DNA from: Haplomitrium mnioides
Taxonomy: Eukaryota; Marchantiophyta; Haplomitriopsida; Calobryales
Direction of reading: 5' to 3'
DNA: 21,008 nt
Assembly: GCA_049999725.1 (NCBI GenBank)
Contig: JBNGIS010032670.1
Location: 1-21,008, forward strand
This document shows positions 6,568 to 16,380 of the stretch, in pieces; within the stretch, counting starts at the first letter, position 1, and every line of letters begins with the position of its first letter. The notes beneath the pieces are model-generated. The model was not told the DNA's origin. It saw only the letters and a list, made by a program, of their open reading frames with translations, and ran no database searches. The position numbers and the translations under genes were made by a program.

Positions 6568-9500
6568 GATAAAAACCTTCGCGAGTTGGCAGTTGAGGCA
6601 TTAGCATTGCTAGTGAAATATGATAACGCACATTTTGAGGGCTCTATTTTGACCTCTCTGCTTCCTTCTACTCTCTGTGGGGATCTCTGCTTGCGTCATG
6701 GAGCTATATTAGCAGTTGCAGAAATAATCCGAGCTCTACATTGCAACAATTTTCCTCTTACACCAGGTCAGAACCTGAGCATAAAGCCCCTGTTTTTGGA
6801 TAAAATAACCTATTTTCATATGACTAGTGCGCTAGAAAACTGTTGGTCAAAATTTAGTCTGAAAGCCTATTTATGAATATGGAACATCTAGATCATAACA
6901 TATCTTTTCCCTCAAAAGTTTTTGATTTGAATTTTAAATTGTTCAGTTTATTATGTGCAGAGAAAACGGCATCTGTTGCAGGAATTGTGCCAGCAATTGA
7001 GAAAGCTAGACTGTATCGTGGGAAGGGCAGTGAGATCATGAGGGCAGCAGTATCTAGATTGATTGAATGCACTGCACTAGTCCAAGTTCCACTCACCTCA
7101 AAGCAACAAAAGATACTTCATGACAGCATTGATGAGAATTTGAAGCATCCTAATCCTCATATACAGGTTGGTTTTATCTCAAACCCCAATTTATAGCAAC
7201 TCATAAATTCAATCTCCTTTTGGTGATAAAATTATACATAGTGAATAGCATTGATTCTCTTGCATAATGTAATCATGATTTTATCAATTTTCAGAGTTGT
7301 GCTGTTGCTGCTTTGAGTGCATTTGTGAGAGGCTACCTTTTTCCAGCAAATGAGATCACTGTTTCTCGGACATCAGCAAAATATCTGCAGATTCTAAAAA
7401 CAGACACAAATCCTGCTGCACGACGTGGATGCGCACTTGCGTTTGGTGCTTTGCCTGTAGAACTTGTGACTCCACTGTGGACAGACATTATTGATTCTCT
7501 TTGTAGAGCATCTGTGGTCAAGGTATGGAGACAAGGTTTTGCCACTCGGCCTGATTTCTGTCGCGGTTGTACCTTTGATGTTTGAAAGTAAATAAAGTTG
7601 TTTGCTTTCGTTCAAAAAAAAAAGAAAAAAAAGACAAGGTTATCACTTACCCAAGAGGAAATGCATATCTTTTTTATAATTGGAAATGTTTCTGTACTTC
7701 TCAGTTAGTCTTAATCCAAAACTAAGGCAGACTAGCAAAGTCATCCTTCACTTTTTCCTTTCTAGGTGTCATTTTGTTTCTTCGATTATCCCTTCTTAAT
7801 GCAAATCCCATGCACTAGTGAGGTGATACAAACTTACATTTCTAATTGTGGTGATCCTGTTGGTGTGGTTGCAGGAAAACACAAGTGAGCAAGATGTTGA
7901 GACACGTGTTAATGCAGTTCATGGTCTGATATCTGTGTGTGAAACTCTTTGTACCAAAAAAGTCGATGATGTCTCAGCGACTCCAGAATATCTAATTCAA
8001 GTTGTGAAAAACCAGGTCATGCAGACTTTCTTCAAAGCTCTTGATGATTATGCAATTGACAATAGAGGCGATGTGGGCTCCTGGGTTAGGGAAGCTGCAA
8101 TGGTTGGCATTGAACGGTGCACTTATCTACTGTGTCAGTTCACACTTGCTAAGGACTTTCAAGTCGGTTCCAGTGATATCAATGAGCACACTGCAACTGT
8201 TGGCGCTCCTGTTGATTCTGTCACACTGGAAAAGCAAGTTTTGCTTGATGAAAACATAGCTGTTAAAGTAATTGGTGGTTTGGTGAAGCAAGCAGTTGAA
8301 AAGATTGATCGTGTACGAGAGGTGGCTTGGAGTACATTGCAGAGGCTGCTGCATAATTCACGATTTCCAGTTCCCAACATTCCTCATAAAGCAGAACTCA
8401 TGCAGATTGTCCCAGACATTTCAGACATGAATTGGGCTGTATGTAGATTGACTCTTCATTTTTGTCTGGGGATAGTATATTAACATGGGTGCATCCTTTG
8501 GGGTGTGAATAATAGCCAACAAAATTTAATCTCCATTTTTCTTGCATTCTAAATAATCTCTGTTTGAAGTCGGCCTCAGAACACTACTTGTGATTCTATA
8601 TTCATTCAATAGTTTTTCATCTCCAGAGATATCTGCTTGTGTTTTAAACTTGTCATTTTCTCATTTCAGGTTCCTGGAGAGACATTTCCAAGATTGATGC
8701 AGATGCTAAAATTTCCCGAGTATCGCACGTTTTTGCTATCTGGACTTGTTATATCTGTGGGAGGCTTGGCTGATACATTAGGAAAGTTGTCTTCAAATGC
8801 TCTGATACAGTTTCTAATTGGAATGAATAATACAGAAATGGAAAGTGGTGGTCAGAAATATGGCAATATAGAGCCAACCATAGTCCATTCCAAAGATTGG
8901 TTGGGAGTTGAACTGTTGCATATTCTTGTGTCATACTCTGGCAATGACTTGGTTGTTGTTCCTGCTCTCAAAGTAAGTGTTCTGCCTTAGTAAAAAATTT
9001 CGTCTCTCTAAGGGTATTACTTTTGTTAGCAGTCTGGAAAATCGTGCCAGAAAGAGAGCAGTTAAACCCAGAAGCCATGGCATTTGATCTGTACTAGCCC
9101 AGAAGCTAATCCAAACTCTCAATTGTGGCTCCAAAGTGCTTAATCAATTATAACATGACGAAAGTACTTTGAGACAGAATCAAATCATACCTATCTGTAA
9201 TGGCAAAAAGTGGTTTGCCCCCAGCCTGGAACTCACAATTAGTTATGATGGCAGTTGCTGCTCCTGTACAATTTTCAGATTCCTACTGTTGATGTCATAT
9301 CCTATGGCTAGGTGGTTGGAAACACTGGAATAACTCTTTAAAGGTCAAGCTGCTTGGAAGTTTGTATATTTGTATGTTTGTTGGGCAACAATAAGATTGT
9401 TTGGTTGGCAAGTTGATGTGCACCCTCCCTTCATGTAAGATCAATTTATGAAAGAATGTAGCCTGACAATGTAAACGTCATATAGTCATCTTCACATCCA

Positions 9501-10914
9501 GAGCCTTGATTTTGATCATTTGTTTTTTGTCATCTTGTTACAGACTTTTGATATTCTTTTCAGCAGAGGAGTATTTTCATCTACACAGGTACATCTCCAG
9601 GAGTGTTAGAATGGTCAATCGCTTGCAATATGAGGAAAGAGTCAGGCAGGGTTGCACATGCCGTTTTCTACTGCTGTGATCGTTATTACAATCAGCTGTG
9701 CACTGGAAGTCTCTCGTATTCCTTCTATGTTGCAGGTTTTGGCTTGCTGATTTGTATTTTATCTTTTTGAGTGCTTTTGCGAGTTGCAGCACAAACAGTT
9801 TTACGTTTTCTTTTCGGTTGAAATTGCGTTTGCTTGGCAGTGACACATTTCTGGGTGTTTCTGCCCTGTCTTGTGCAGGCTCTTGGGGAGCTTACTTCTA
9901 TACAGGTGCTTCTAATTTTACAAACTGATGCTCGACAATGGAGAGTTTTTCTTAAACTTCGTTTCATGGTTCAGTACTAGGCAACATCATTACTAAGTTT
10001 ACTTTCAGAAAGGGCCAGAAACTAAGTACAAATTTTTTTATGATGATGTTCCCATAAATGAGAGCATAGCACTGTGGATAAACTGGATTTGCTGCCGGGA
10101 GGGGATGAAACAAGCAGGGAGTGGGTGGCAACTTGTCACTACCACACATAATTTGTAACTGACAACATTTTGCACTTCATGTGACGGGAGTTGTATGTGT
10201 GTAGATTTTCGCACCATTGCAATTTCCATCTGGTTACCATTATATATTTGTGTGGTTATTTTACACTCCTGGCTATTCTATTCAGGTGCTGAAGGCAGTG
10301 AAACAAGAGTTGCAGGGATGCAAAGATGTAGCCAAACTGCTTACTGTGATCAGCATTCTTACACATTTTGCTATTTCATGTGAGGGCACTCAAACTGAAG
10401 CCATCCAACAACTTATTCAACTTCTAGGTCATCGATACCCAAAGGCAAGTTATTAAATCTTCTCCGATGCTGCAGGGAACCTTGCACACTTTGATATTTA
10501 TGCAAGAGTTGGTGCAATGACAGAATTGTCTCCATGGTCTACTTAATGCCTTCATTTTTATGTATTTTTAATCACTACATTCGTAGTTGAACTGAATTTC
10601 ATTTGCACTTCATACAGGTGCGAAACTTCTGTGCTGAGCAACTATACCTTATGACAATACAGATTGGTGAGCAGTTACTAGGTAGTGAATCTACAGACAT
10701 GGCTCTTGAGCTCATCAGTGACACATGCTGGGGTGGACAACTTGAAGGCATTTTAGCTAAACGAGATGAAGTTTTCTCCGTCTTCCATCTACATAAGGCT
10801 ACAGCATTGAAAATATCTTCCGAAGCCAAGGATAAGCAGCAACGAGTAAGATCTTGTGAACAAAATGATGAGAACGAGTCCTATTCAGCCCTAGTGGATG
10901 CAGCTGGATATTGA
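6568..10914 (+). CDS. TFCD: Tubulin-folding cofactor D, C-terminal half (9 exons)
   Basis: Nine exons join in one open frame: 6568-6766, 6961-7166, 7295-7522, 7875-8438, 8670-8972, 9544-9588, 9879-9905, 10286-10444, 10618-10914 (stop TGA 10912-10914). They total 2028 nt, or 675 codons plus stop. Family signatures include [76 protein letters not shown]-type text at about 8049-8100, [18 protein letters not shown] and [20 protein letters not shown]. The protein is a cytosolic HEAT-repeat chaperone that captures beta-tubulin and, with cofactors E and C, helps form alpha/beta-tubulin dimers; Arabidopsis TITAN1/CHAMPIGNON is this gene. Plant family members have about 1,250 residues, so the first half is missing from the window. 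All exons are open and splice sites good, which suggests a working gene whose 5' half lies upstream; a truncated pseudogene remains possible. The C-terminal ~80 residues are less conserved and their exon end is less sure. Confidence 0.9.
7523..7874 (+). other. TFCD intron 3, carrying a LINE-tail insertion
   Basis: The donor is AAG|GTATGG at 7523 and the acceptor is TTGCAG|GAA at 7874/7875; both flanking exons are in phase 0. About 103 bp of its 352 bp come from a LINE-tail insertion and its duplicated target (7529-7641). Confidence 0.85.
7539..7631 (+). mobile_element. 5'-truncated LINE (or SINE sharing its tail) with poly(A) and target-site duplication
   Basis: The insert matches the tail copies at 1950-2015 and 2405-2475 (CTCGGCCTGAT, GTTGTACCTTTGATG, AAGTAAATAAAGTTGTTTGC) and ends in an A-rich tail, about A10 G A7. 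It is flanked by perfect 10-bp duplications AGACAAGGTT at 7529-7538 and 7632-7641. This is the hallmark of target-primed reverse transcription. Only about 90 bp was copied. It sits 6 nt past the donor GT of the intron without destroying it. Confidence 0.88.
9544..9905 (+). other. Two small TFCD exons (45 nt and 27 nt)
   Basis: Exon 9544-9588 ([15 protein letters not shown]) has acceptor TTACAG and donor CAG|GTACAT. Exon 9879-9905 (ALGELTSIQ) has acceptor TGTGCAG and donor CAG|GTGCTT. Both are phase 0. The first is supported by strong family similarity in TFDILFS. The second is inferred: it is needed to bridge to the next exon, and its nine residues fit the expected spacing, but the residues themselves are not diagnostic. 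Confidence 0.65.
10445..10617 (+). other. GC-AG intron in TFCD
   Basis: The conserved HRYPK | [11 protein letters not shown] junction requires splicing at AAG|GCAAGT (10444/10445) and ACAG|GTG (10617/10618). The donor is GC, not GT, but otherwise matches the consensus perfectly (AAG|GCAAGT), as is typical of natural GC-AG introns. The nearest GT, 4 nt downstream, would shift the reading frame. Confidence 0.85.
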
Positions 10915-11412
10915 AGAGACATGGAAGCGTGGTTCATTGTACTATTCAAACTTGATGATGAAGCTCTGCCTGCACTGCAATCAAAATGGTGCCCTCACAA
11001 TTTTAACAGACTGAAAAAACCTGTTAGCCCATTCCTTTCGATTTTTGATAATTAAAGGAGCACCAGAATGAAACCAAGGAATTCCAGGGATTCCCTGGTC
11101 TGGCCTGAAGTCTGTTATCACGAGGAGTTTTCTCAAAGACCCTGCAGAGTGCTATTGTCAGGAGGTTCCCAATGAGAGTCACTGTTATTAAAGGGGCCTT
11201 CTGAAACTGATGCCACTGAGGAGGACTTTGACAAGTCAAGGAGGGCAACACTGCCCTAGTCCAAATGCGAATGGATTATCCGGCAAAATATTGTATCGTT
11301 CAAAGTAATTTTGTTTTGCTTCGTGTGATCCATATCTCATAATGGATGCACTCTCATACCGAATATTGTGATCTAAGATTAGCACAAAAATTCCAGCACA
11401 CTTACAAAATAA
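10915..11412 (+). other. TFCD 3' flank / probable 3' UTR
   Basis: No further coding exon was recognised after the stop at 10914. A 15-bp near-palindrome (CCAGGGA-T-TCCCTGG, 11084-11098) lies here. No clear poly(A) signal could be fixed. The segment ends where the Copia-3 LTR starts. Confidence 0.5.
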
Positions 11413-12152
11413 TGGAAAAGTACGCTAAAAAATTCACGGGAAGATGTTGAAAGAGAGACCCAATTACCAGTCGAAGGAGAGACAGCTGATGCACCAAATC
11501 GCGTCTAAAGCGAGAGACTCTAGAAAACGTAAATGCTAGGTTAGCAGGATGGTCACCTGCTTAGAAAATGCAATTGCCGCTGGTTGGCTGCTGGAGAGAT
11601 ACCCGAAAACCTGAATTGCCATTATGAGGAGGGAGAAAAAAGGGAAAACACCTGAGCTGCTCAGCACACTCTGATATTCACACTCGGGACTCCCAATCCG
11701 CCACAACTCCAGATATGCTCTTAGCGCTGGGAAATGGTTAGCTTGCCGAGGATGCATCCCAATAGGGAGCCTATGAATATACATACACAAGGAGAGAGAG
11801 TCATCCTCTCATAATTACAGGCACTGAATGATCATGGAGGTGATGATCCTTAGTCAAATCAATCCTTAGTCAAATCAAAAAGCAAATATTTCTACATGCA
11901 GCACAGCGCTTCTATTTATGTGGCTAACAAAATGGTGACTAACAAAATGTCACAAATAAAGGGGGCCTTGTGTGACTAACACATGGCATACTCTAAACTA
12001 ACCTTAACTTAGTTAAGTTAGCTATGACTAACAATATGTTAGTTATCACCTGCATCCCTTAAACTAACCTTAGCTAACTTAGTTAAGTTAACTATAACTA
12101 ACAATATGTTAGTTATCACCAATTTACATGAGCCGAAAATGCATTTCCAACA
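11413..12152 (-). mobile_element. Copia-3 3' LTR
   Basis: This is homologous to 19499-20115 over most of its length. Shared blocks include AACGTAAATG near 11528, TATGAGGAGGGAGA near 11622, GAGGATGCATCC near 11748, AATAGGGAGCCTATGAATAT near 11761 and CAAATA/CTACATGCA near 11883-11900. Read on the minus strand it starts TGTTGGAAATG at 12152, just after pol and an A/G-rich tract. It is about 120 bp longer than the other LTR, partly from a 66-bp duplication (11994-12125). The LTRs are strongly diverged, so the element is old. Confidence 0.8.
11994..12125. repeat. 66-bp tandem duplication with palindromes in Copia-3 3' LTR
   Basis: TAAACTAACC starts at 11994 and again at 12060. Each copy contains ACTTAGTTAAGTTA and a near-palindrome with arms TAACTAACA / TGTTAGTTA around ATA (perfect in the second copy, about 12095-12115). 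The other LTR has a single version near 20030-20095. Confidence 0.8.
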
Positions 12153-12155
12153 CAA

Positions 12156-12960
12156 CACTCTCAATTATTGCACGTGTTGATCAGCTTGTGTGTCTTTCTT
12201 GGCCCAACGCTTTGGTGAGAACGTCAGCAGCTATATCCATTGTCATACAATACACCAATTCCACTTCATTTCCAATCAGGTATGAAGTGGCATTGGGTGT
12301 CAATGTGTTTTGTCTTTGGATGGTGAGCTGGGTTGATGGCCAATTTCATTCATCCAAAGCATTCACACAAAAAAATTTGTTCATGTACTTTGCTTGAATC
12401 CATTCTCGTCAAGCAACTTGCAAATCCACACAACTTCTTTGCAAGCATGTGAAAATGCCTTGTAGTCAACTTCAATCAACCTGCAAATCCACACAGCTTC
12501 TCTACAAGCATTGGCAATGTCTTGTACTCAACTTCAGTCAACTTGCAAATCCACACAGCTTCTCTACAGACATTGGCAATGCCTTGTACTCAACTTCAAT
12601 CAATGAAAAGGAAGTGGTCATTTGCATTTTACTGTTTCAAGAGATAGCTCCATCTCCCACAGTAAGCAGACTTCCAGAAGTGGGTCTCTTGGTATTAGTA
12701 ATTCCTCCCCTTATTTGCTTCACTATAGTCAGTAAGTTTCATCAGCTTTTCACCATAAGAGATGATGCCAAGATCCATTGTACCCTTCAAGTAACTTTTT
12801 ACACTTTGCAACTTCCTTTGCTGGTTGAGCTCATGCTCCTTGCATCCATGTCTCCAATCACTTGTGTCCCCAATATGTAGTGTACCCCTCCCAAAGTCCA
12901 CCATCTCAAATGGGTTACTCTGACCATGCTTCATGCTACGCAACAAATTCAGATACCAAT
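12156..12960 (-). pseudogene. Copia-3 RNase H (degraded, with internal triplication)
   Basis: The minus strand shows SYLKGTMDLGIISYGEKLM at about 12745-12800, TKRPTSGSLLTVGDGAIS near 12640-12690, EVEYKALANACREAVWICK in three tandem copies (12415-12601), and the terminal DIAADVLTKALGQE near 12195-12240. These match the copia RNase H order. A stop replaces Trp after GAIS. The repeat period is not a multiple of three, so the copies fall in different frames. Non-functional. Confidence 0.85.
12415..12601 (-). repeat. Threefold 62-63 bp tandem repeat inside RNase H
   Basis: AACNTGCAAATCCACACA starts at 12415, 12478 and 12540. Each unit spans the RNase H motif EYKALANACREAVWICK (minus strand). Copies 2 and 3 differ at few positions; copy 1 has diverged more. 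Confidence 0.9.
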
Positions 12961-13475
12961 AAATAAGTGCAGGTCATATACAGTGACTGTGATGACGGAC
13001 CCATTTTCTACTAAATAGTAATTAGTGTGATCAGATGTGTATCATAAATATCCATCACTTTGCAAGTACTAGTCTATCTCCTTGTACCATGCTCTTGAGG
13101 ACTTCTCCAGTCCATACAAAGACTTCCTAAGGAGACACACATCTTGTCTACTTTATCAGATGCCTCAAACCCTGCAAGTTGCACCATGCAGATCTCTTCA
13201 TTGAGATTATCATTCAGAAAAGCTGACTTCACATCCATCTGGTGTGAACTTCCTTGTTCATCTCTGCTGCAATAGCCACTAAGCAATAGATTGATGTCAT
13301 CTTCACCACCATTTGGGTGAATGTTTCCTAAAAATCAATACCGTCCTTCTACAGATATCGCTAAGCTACCAAGCATGCTTGTACTCGGTGTCTGCAACTC
13401 CACGCTTGAGCTCCAACACCCACGTGCACCCTATTGCTTTCCTTCCTTCTAGTAATTCTCTTATAACCCAAGTCC
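12961..13475 (-). pseudogene. Copia-3 reverse transcriptase (degraded)
   Basis: Visible motifs on the minus strand are KAIGCTWVLELKRG (about 13395-13440, RT start), HQMDVKSAFLNDNLNEEI with MVQLAGFE (13165-13245) and CMDWRSPQEH (near 13095-13125), degenerate for YGLKQSPR. The YVDD active-site region near 12990-13005 reads VTVYDLHLFIG, so the catalytic pair appears damaged. RT length is shortened by deletions. Only its identity as copia RT is claimed. Confidence 0.8.
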
Positions 13476-13629
13476 CAATCTATATCAAGGATTGGAGCTC
13501 CTACTGTTTAGCATTATCTCGCTCCATGTCTTGCGTTAGGCTTGTTCTTTCTTGCTCAAGAACAACTTTTGCCTTCCCTTCCTCTATTCCAAGCTTGACA
13601 ATCAGTTTCCAAAGTATGTGACTTCCTCA

Positions 13630-14620
13630 CAGGTTGCAATATCATTTTCTTGCTTTCTTCATATTCCTCTAGGATAGCTAGTCACCTTCTTCAAGTTGTT
13701 TTCCAGAAGTCTAACCACCTCTCCATCACCTAGAGTGATCCTCATAACATTAGAGAGGTTAGCGCTTTGATTTGCATCCACCCTGTTGCCTACCTCCCGC
13801 TCATTGAAAATGACATACCTACACCAGATTGTTTTTCTTGTAACTAGGTTGTACAATCAACTAGCTTTCCCTTCTTCACTGCACCAAAGGAAAAATGCAC
13901 TTTACCGCTTTTGGCTCCAACTTCATACAAAGTGTGGCAAGAACCAAGGTAAATGTTGCAACCAAAACTCTTAGATGCTTCACTAAAGGTTGAATCCCCC
14001 AAGCCTGCCAATGTGTCAACCCTTCAACTACTTTTGTGAGGTTGATATTCTTCAGCCATAACTAATATCATTACCCAGATCTTGTCCTCTAGGCCAGCAT
14101 ATGTAACATGCTTCTAGCCTTCTCAATAGTTGTCTTGTTCAGCCATACTACTACACCATTCTGGTGTATAGAATCCAAAGCAATCCTCTATGTCATTATG
14201 CCTCTCTTCCCGAGAAAATTGGTCATCACTCCTAAAAACCTTGACTCTATATTTTCAACTCCATCCCGGCAAGATATGTCTTAAACATTGAAACATCTCA
14301 TCCTTGCTGCGCATGAAGTAGATAAAAGAAATCATTGATTTATCATCTGTGAAGGTTTACAAAATACCTGTTGTTGGATATCAAATATACATCCTTTTCA
14401 TAGCTTAAGTGAGGTGGATTTCTCTAAGCCATGTTGATTTCTCCAAGCCATATTGCCAATCTTGCTGATAAGAAACATGATAGCTTGCTCTCCCTAGTGT
14501 CCAAGCTTGTGGTGGCAAAGATTTACTTTCTCACTCTGGTTAGCCACATTCAAGCTTTCCTCAACCATTGGAATGCAATCCAATCTAGCCAAGCTTATTC
14601 AAGACTTTACAACTTTATGG
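13630..14620 (-). pseudogene. Copia-3 integrase (degraded)
   Basis: Segments on the minus strand in order: FRSKDEMFQC-like text and KVFRSDD near 14200-14330, NGVVVWLNKTTIEKARSMLH near 14105-14165, FGCNIYLGSCHTLY near 13930-13965, and NLVTRKTIWCRYVIFNEREVG at 13785-13850. This is the copia integrase core and C-terminal order. Frameshifts separate all segments. Confidence 0.75.
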
Positions 14621-14871
14621 GTCAAAGTTGACCACCAAGCAATTCTTCGAAAGTGCAATCAATGACACAAGTTCTTTTATGAGCTCATGCCTATAAAGAA
14701 CTCCCTCCCGGATGTGGGTGGCGCTTTTGCTCCCAATCCTTTAATACTAAGATGCATAATTTTGTTGCAATTGCATATGTTTCAAAGCTGTTATCCAACT
14801 TTGTCAACTCTGGTGACATCTATTTATCCTACCTTTCTTGATAACATGTGGCTAGATGCACCAGGTATCAT
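14621..14871 (-). pseudogene. Copia-3 protease region, cut by the gypsy insertion
   Basis: Just inside the insertion site the minus strand reads GASSHML (about 14840-14862), the residues that follow the catalytic Asp-Thr of copia aspartic protease. The preceding Trp and Asp codons lie around the insertion site and, in part, beyond the gypsy at 18303-18330. The rest of the segment is too degraded to align. Confidence 0.7.
14867..14871. repeat. Target-site duplication of the gypsy element (left copy)
   Basis: ATCAT directly precedes the LTR TGTAACAC and is repeated at 18303-18307 directly after the LTR end GACCATTACA. Five bases is the normal duplication for this class. Confidence 0.92.
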
Positions 14872-15463
14872 TGTAACACTACACACGTACATTACACACA
14901 AGTTAGCACAAACACATACAAGAGAGCTGCACAAAGAATTTCAAAAAACCCACAAGGTAAGAGATGCCAAACAATGCACTCTCTCTTCTTTATATACTTG
15001 ATAGAAAGCTCTTCACTTACATAGGTGAAGGAACCCCATTGGTTCTCTTTCTATCATCTTCTAATTGTACCCTTCTTTTCTCTCTCTCTAATTAGACCAC
15101 CCTTTACTTTTATTCTCCTTTTGCCACGTGTCTTTATCTCTAAAACTTTCCATCTCTATTTAGTTCTCCTTCTACCATGTGTCCTTATTTCTAGAACCTC
15201 CATCTCTTTTTAGTTCTCCTTCTGCCATGTGTATTTATCTTTAGAACCTTCTCTTTACTTTAATTCTCTATTTGCCATGTGTCTTTATTAGACTCCCTCT
15301 TTTGCTTTAATTTGTTGACTTTCTCTCCTCTTGCTACTTGTCCAACTCTATATAAAAGCAACCACTTTTGCTACTCTAACTTAGTAATAGCTTTCTAAAC
15401 ATAGTTGACACTATATCTTACTTCATTTTTTGTTATGGCTTACTAAAGTTAGTGACCATTACA
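14872..15463 (-). mobile_element. Gypsy 3' LTR
   Basis: On the plus strand it runs TGTAACAC...GACCATTACA. It carries a minus-strand TATATAAAG box near 14988-14996 and four to five ~50-bp repeats at 15113-15320 with CACGTGT-like cores. It pairs with 17711-18302. Confidence 0.92.
15113..15320 (-). repeat. ~50-bp repeats with G-box-like core in the gypsy LTR
   Basis: Units begin at 15113, 15164, 15214 and 15264, with a weaker fifth near 15321; each has TTCTCCTTNTGCCANGTGT. The minus-strand core is ACACGTGGCA in the best copy and ACATGGCA or ACATGGTA in the others. The other LTR has matching units at 17954, 18006, 18057 and 18102. Confidence 0.8.
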
Positions 15464-15482
15464 ATCCTCCTCTCTTTTAAGA
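15464..15482 (-). other. Gypsy polypurine tract
   Basis: On the minus strand AAAAGAGAGGAGGAT runs directly into the LTR TGTAATGG. Purine-only over 14 of 15 bases, at the expected place. Confidence 0.85.
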
Positions 15483-16380
15483 GGAAACGTCCTTGTTGCG
15501 AGTAAGAGAGTTCTTAAAAGAGTATAGAAGTGCGGAGGCATTAGCCAAATTCTCCAATGGCTTCTAAGTAGCTTCATAAAGAGGGTAGTCTTTCCAACGA
15601 ACCAAGTACTCTACAATCTCATGATGACCACGGCGTCGTGTAGGTTTCTTTAAGAGTTGTTCAACCTCATACTCTTTATAACCATCAATAAGCTCAAATG
15701 GTGGAGAGGGTTCTTGGGTACTTGTAAAAGTGGAAGAACGAGGGACAAAAAAGCCTAGAGTAAAGAGATGTGAAAGACTGGATGAATCTTCATAAAAGGA
15801 AGTAAACCCAACTGATAGGCTATTTCTCTAATACTAGCAGAGATAGAAAAAGAACCAATAAAGCAAGCACTAAACTTACGCGAATGAAGCAAAGGAAGAT
15901 TGGATGTAGAGAGATAGACTTAGTCACCTATAGCAAAGGTCACCTCTTGACGATGAGCTAATGCATATTTCTTTTGTTGATTATGAGCAACTTCTAGTTT
16001 TTCTTGGCTCGTTGAATTCCACAGTGTAGACGATGGAGAAAGTCATCAATGGTTGGACTCTTAAAGGTTGACGGTGATGTAGCTTGAAGACTAGAGATCG
16101 TGGTTGGATGCTTACCATACATTAAAAAGAAAGGTGTGTCATGTGTGGAACTGTTGATGGAGTTATTGTACGAGAACTCCACAATATGTAGTAGCCAAAC
16201 CCATTCCTCTTGTTCAGCCAAAGTAAAAGCTAGTAGCATATCTTCGATGGTACGGTTGGCCCGTTCCATTTGACCATCAAATTATGAGTGATAAAAAGTA
16301 GACATAACCAGTTTGGTCTTAAGAAGACCAAATATAGTGTGCCAAAACAAGAAGGACATAAAACTAGTTCAGTAAAACTA
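15478..16380 (-). pseudogene. Gypsy integrase C-terminal half with chromodomain
   Basis: The minus strand shows FLFWHTIFGLLKTKLVMSTF (about 16300-16360), DGQMERANRTIEDMLLAF, FSYNNSINSSTHDTPFFLMY, then the GPY/F module YQLGLLPFMKIHPVFHISLL (about 15765-15830). The chromodomain follows: EYEVEQLLKKPTRRRGHHE and IVEYLVRWKDYPLYEAT near 15560-15675. Stops are visible: TAA where a Gln is expected before DGQ, and TAG where a Trp is expected after YEAT. A chromodomain at this place defines chromoviruses; in intact relatives it guides integration to chromatin marks. The N-terminal zinc finger and most of the catalytic core are missing. Confidence 0.9.

Noticed and set aside
9577-10229. Several open frames in both directions
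   Set aside because: They fall in TFCD introns or antisense to exons, with no recognised domain.
11041-11251. Minus-strand frame in the TFCD 3' flank
   Set aside because: No recognised domain; composition like the surrounding non-coding DNA.
12128-12880. Plus-strand frames including one of 143 residues
   Set aside because: They are antisense to Copia-3 RNase H and include the triplicated repeat; the repeated peptide is a by-product.
14687-15213. Plus-strand frames spanning the left gypsy LTR
   Set aside because: They cross the insertion site and LTR sequence, so they cannot be an ancestral gene.
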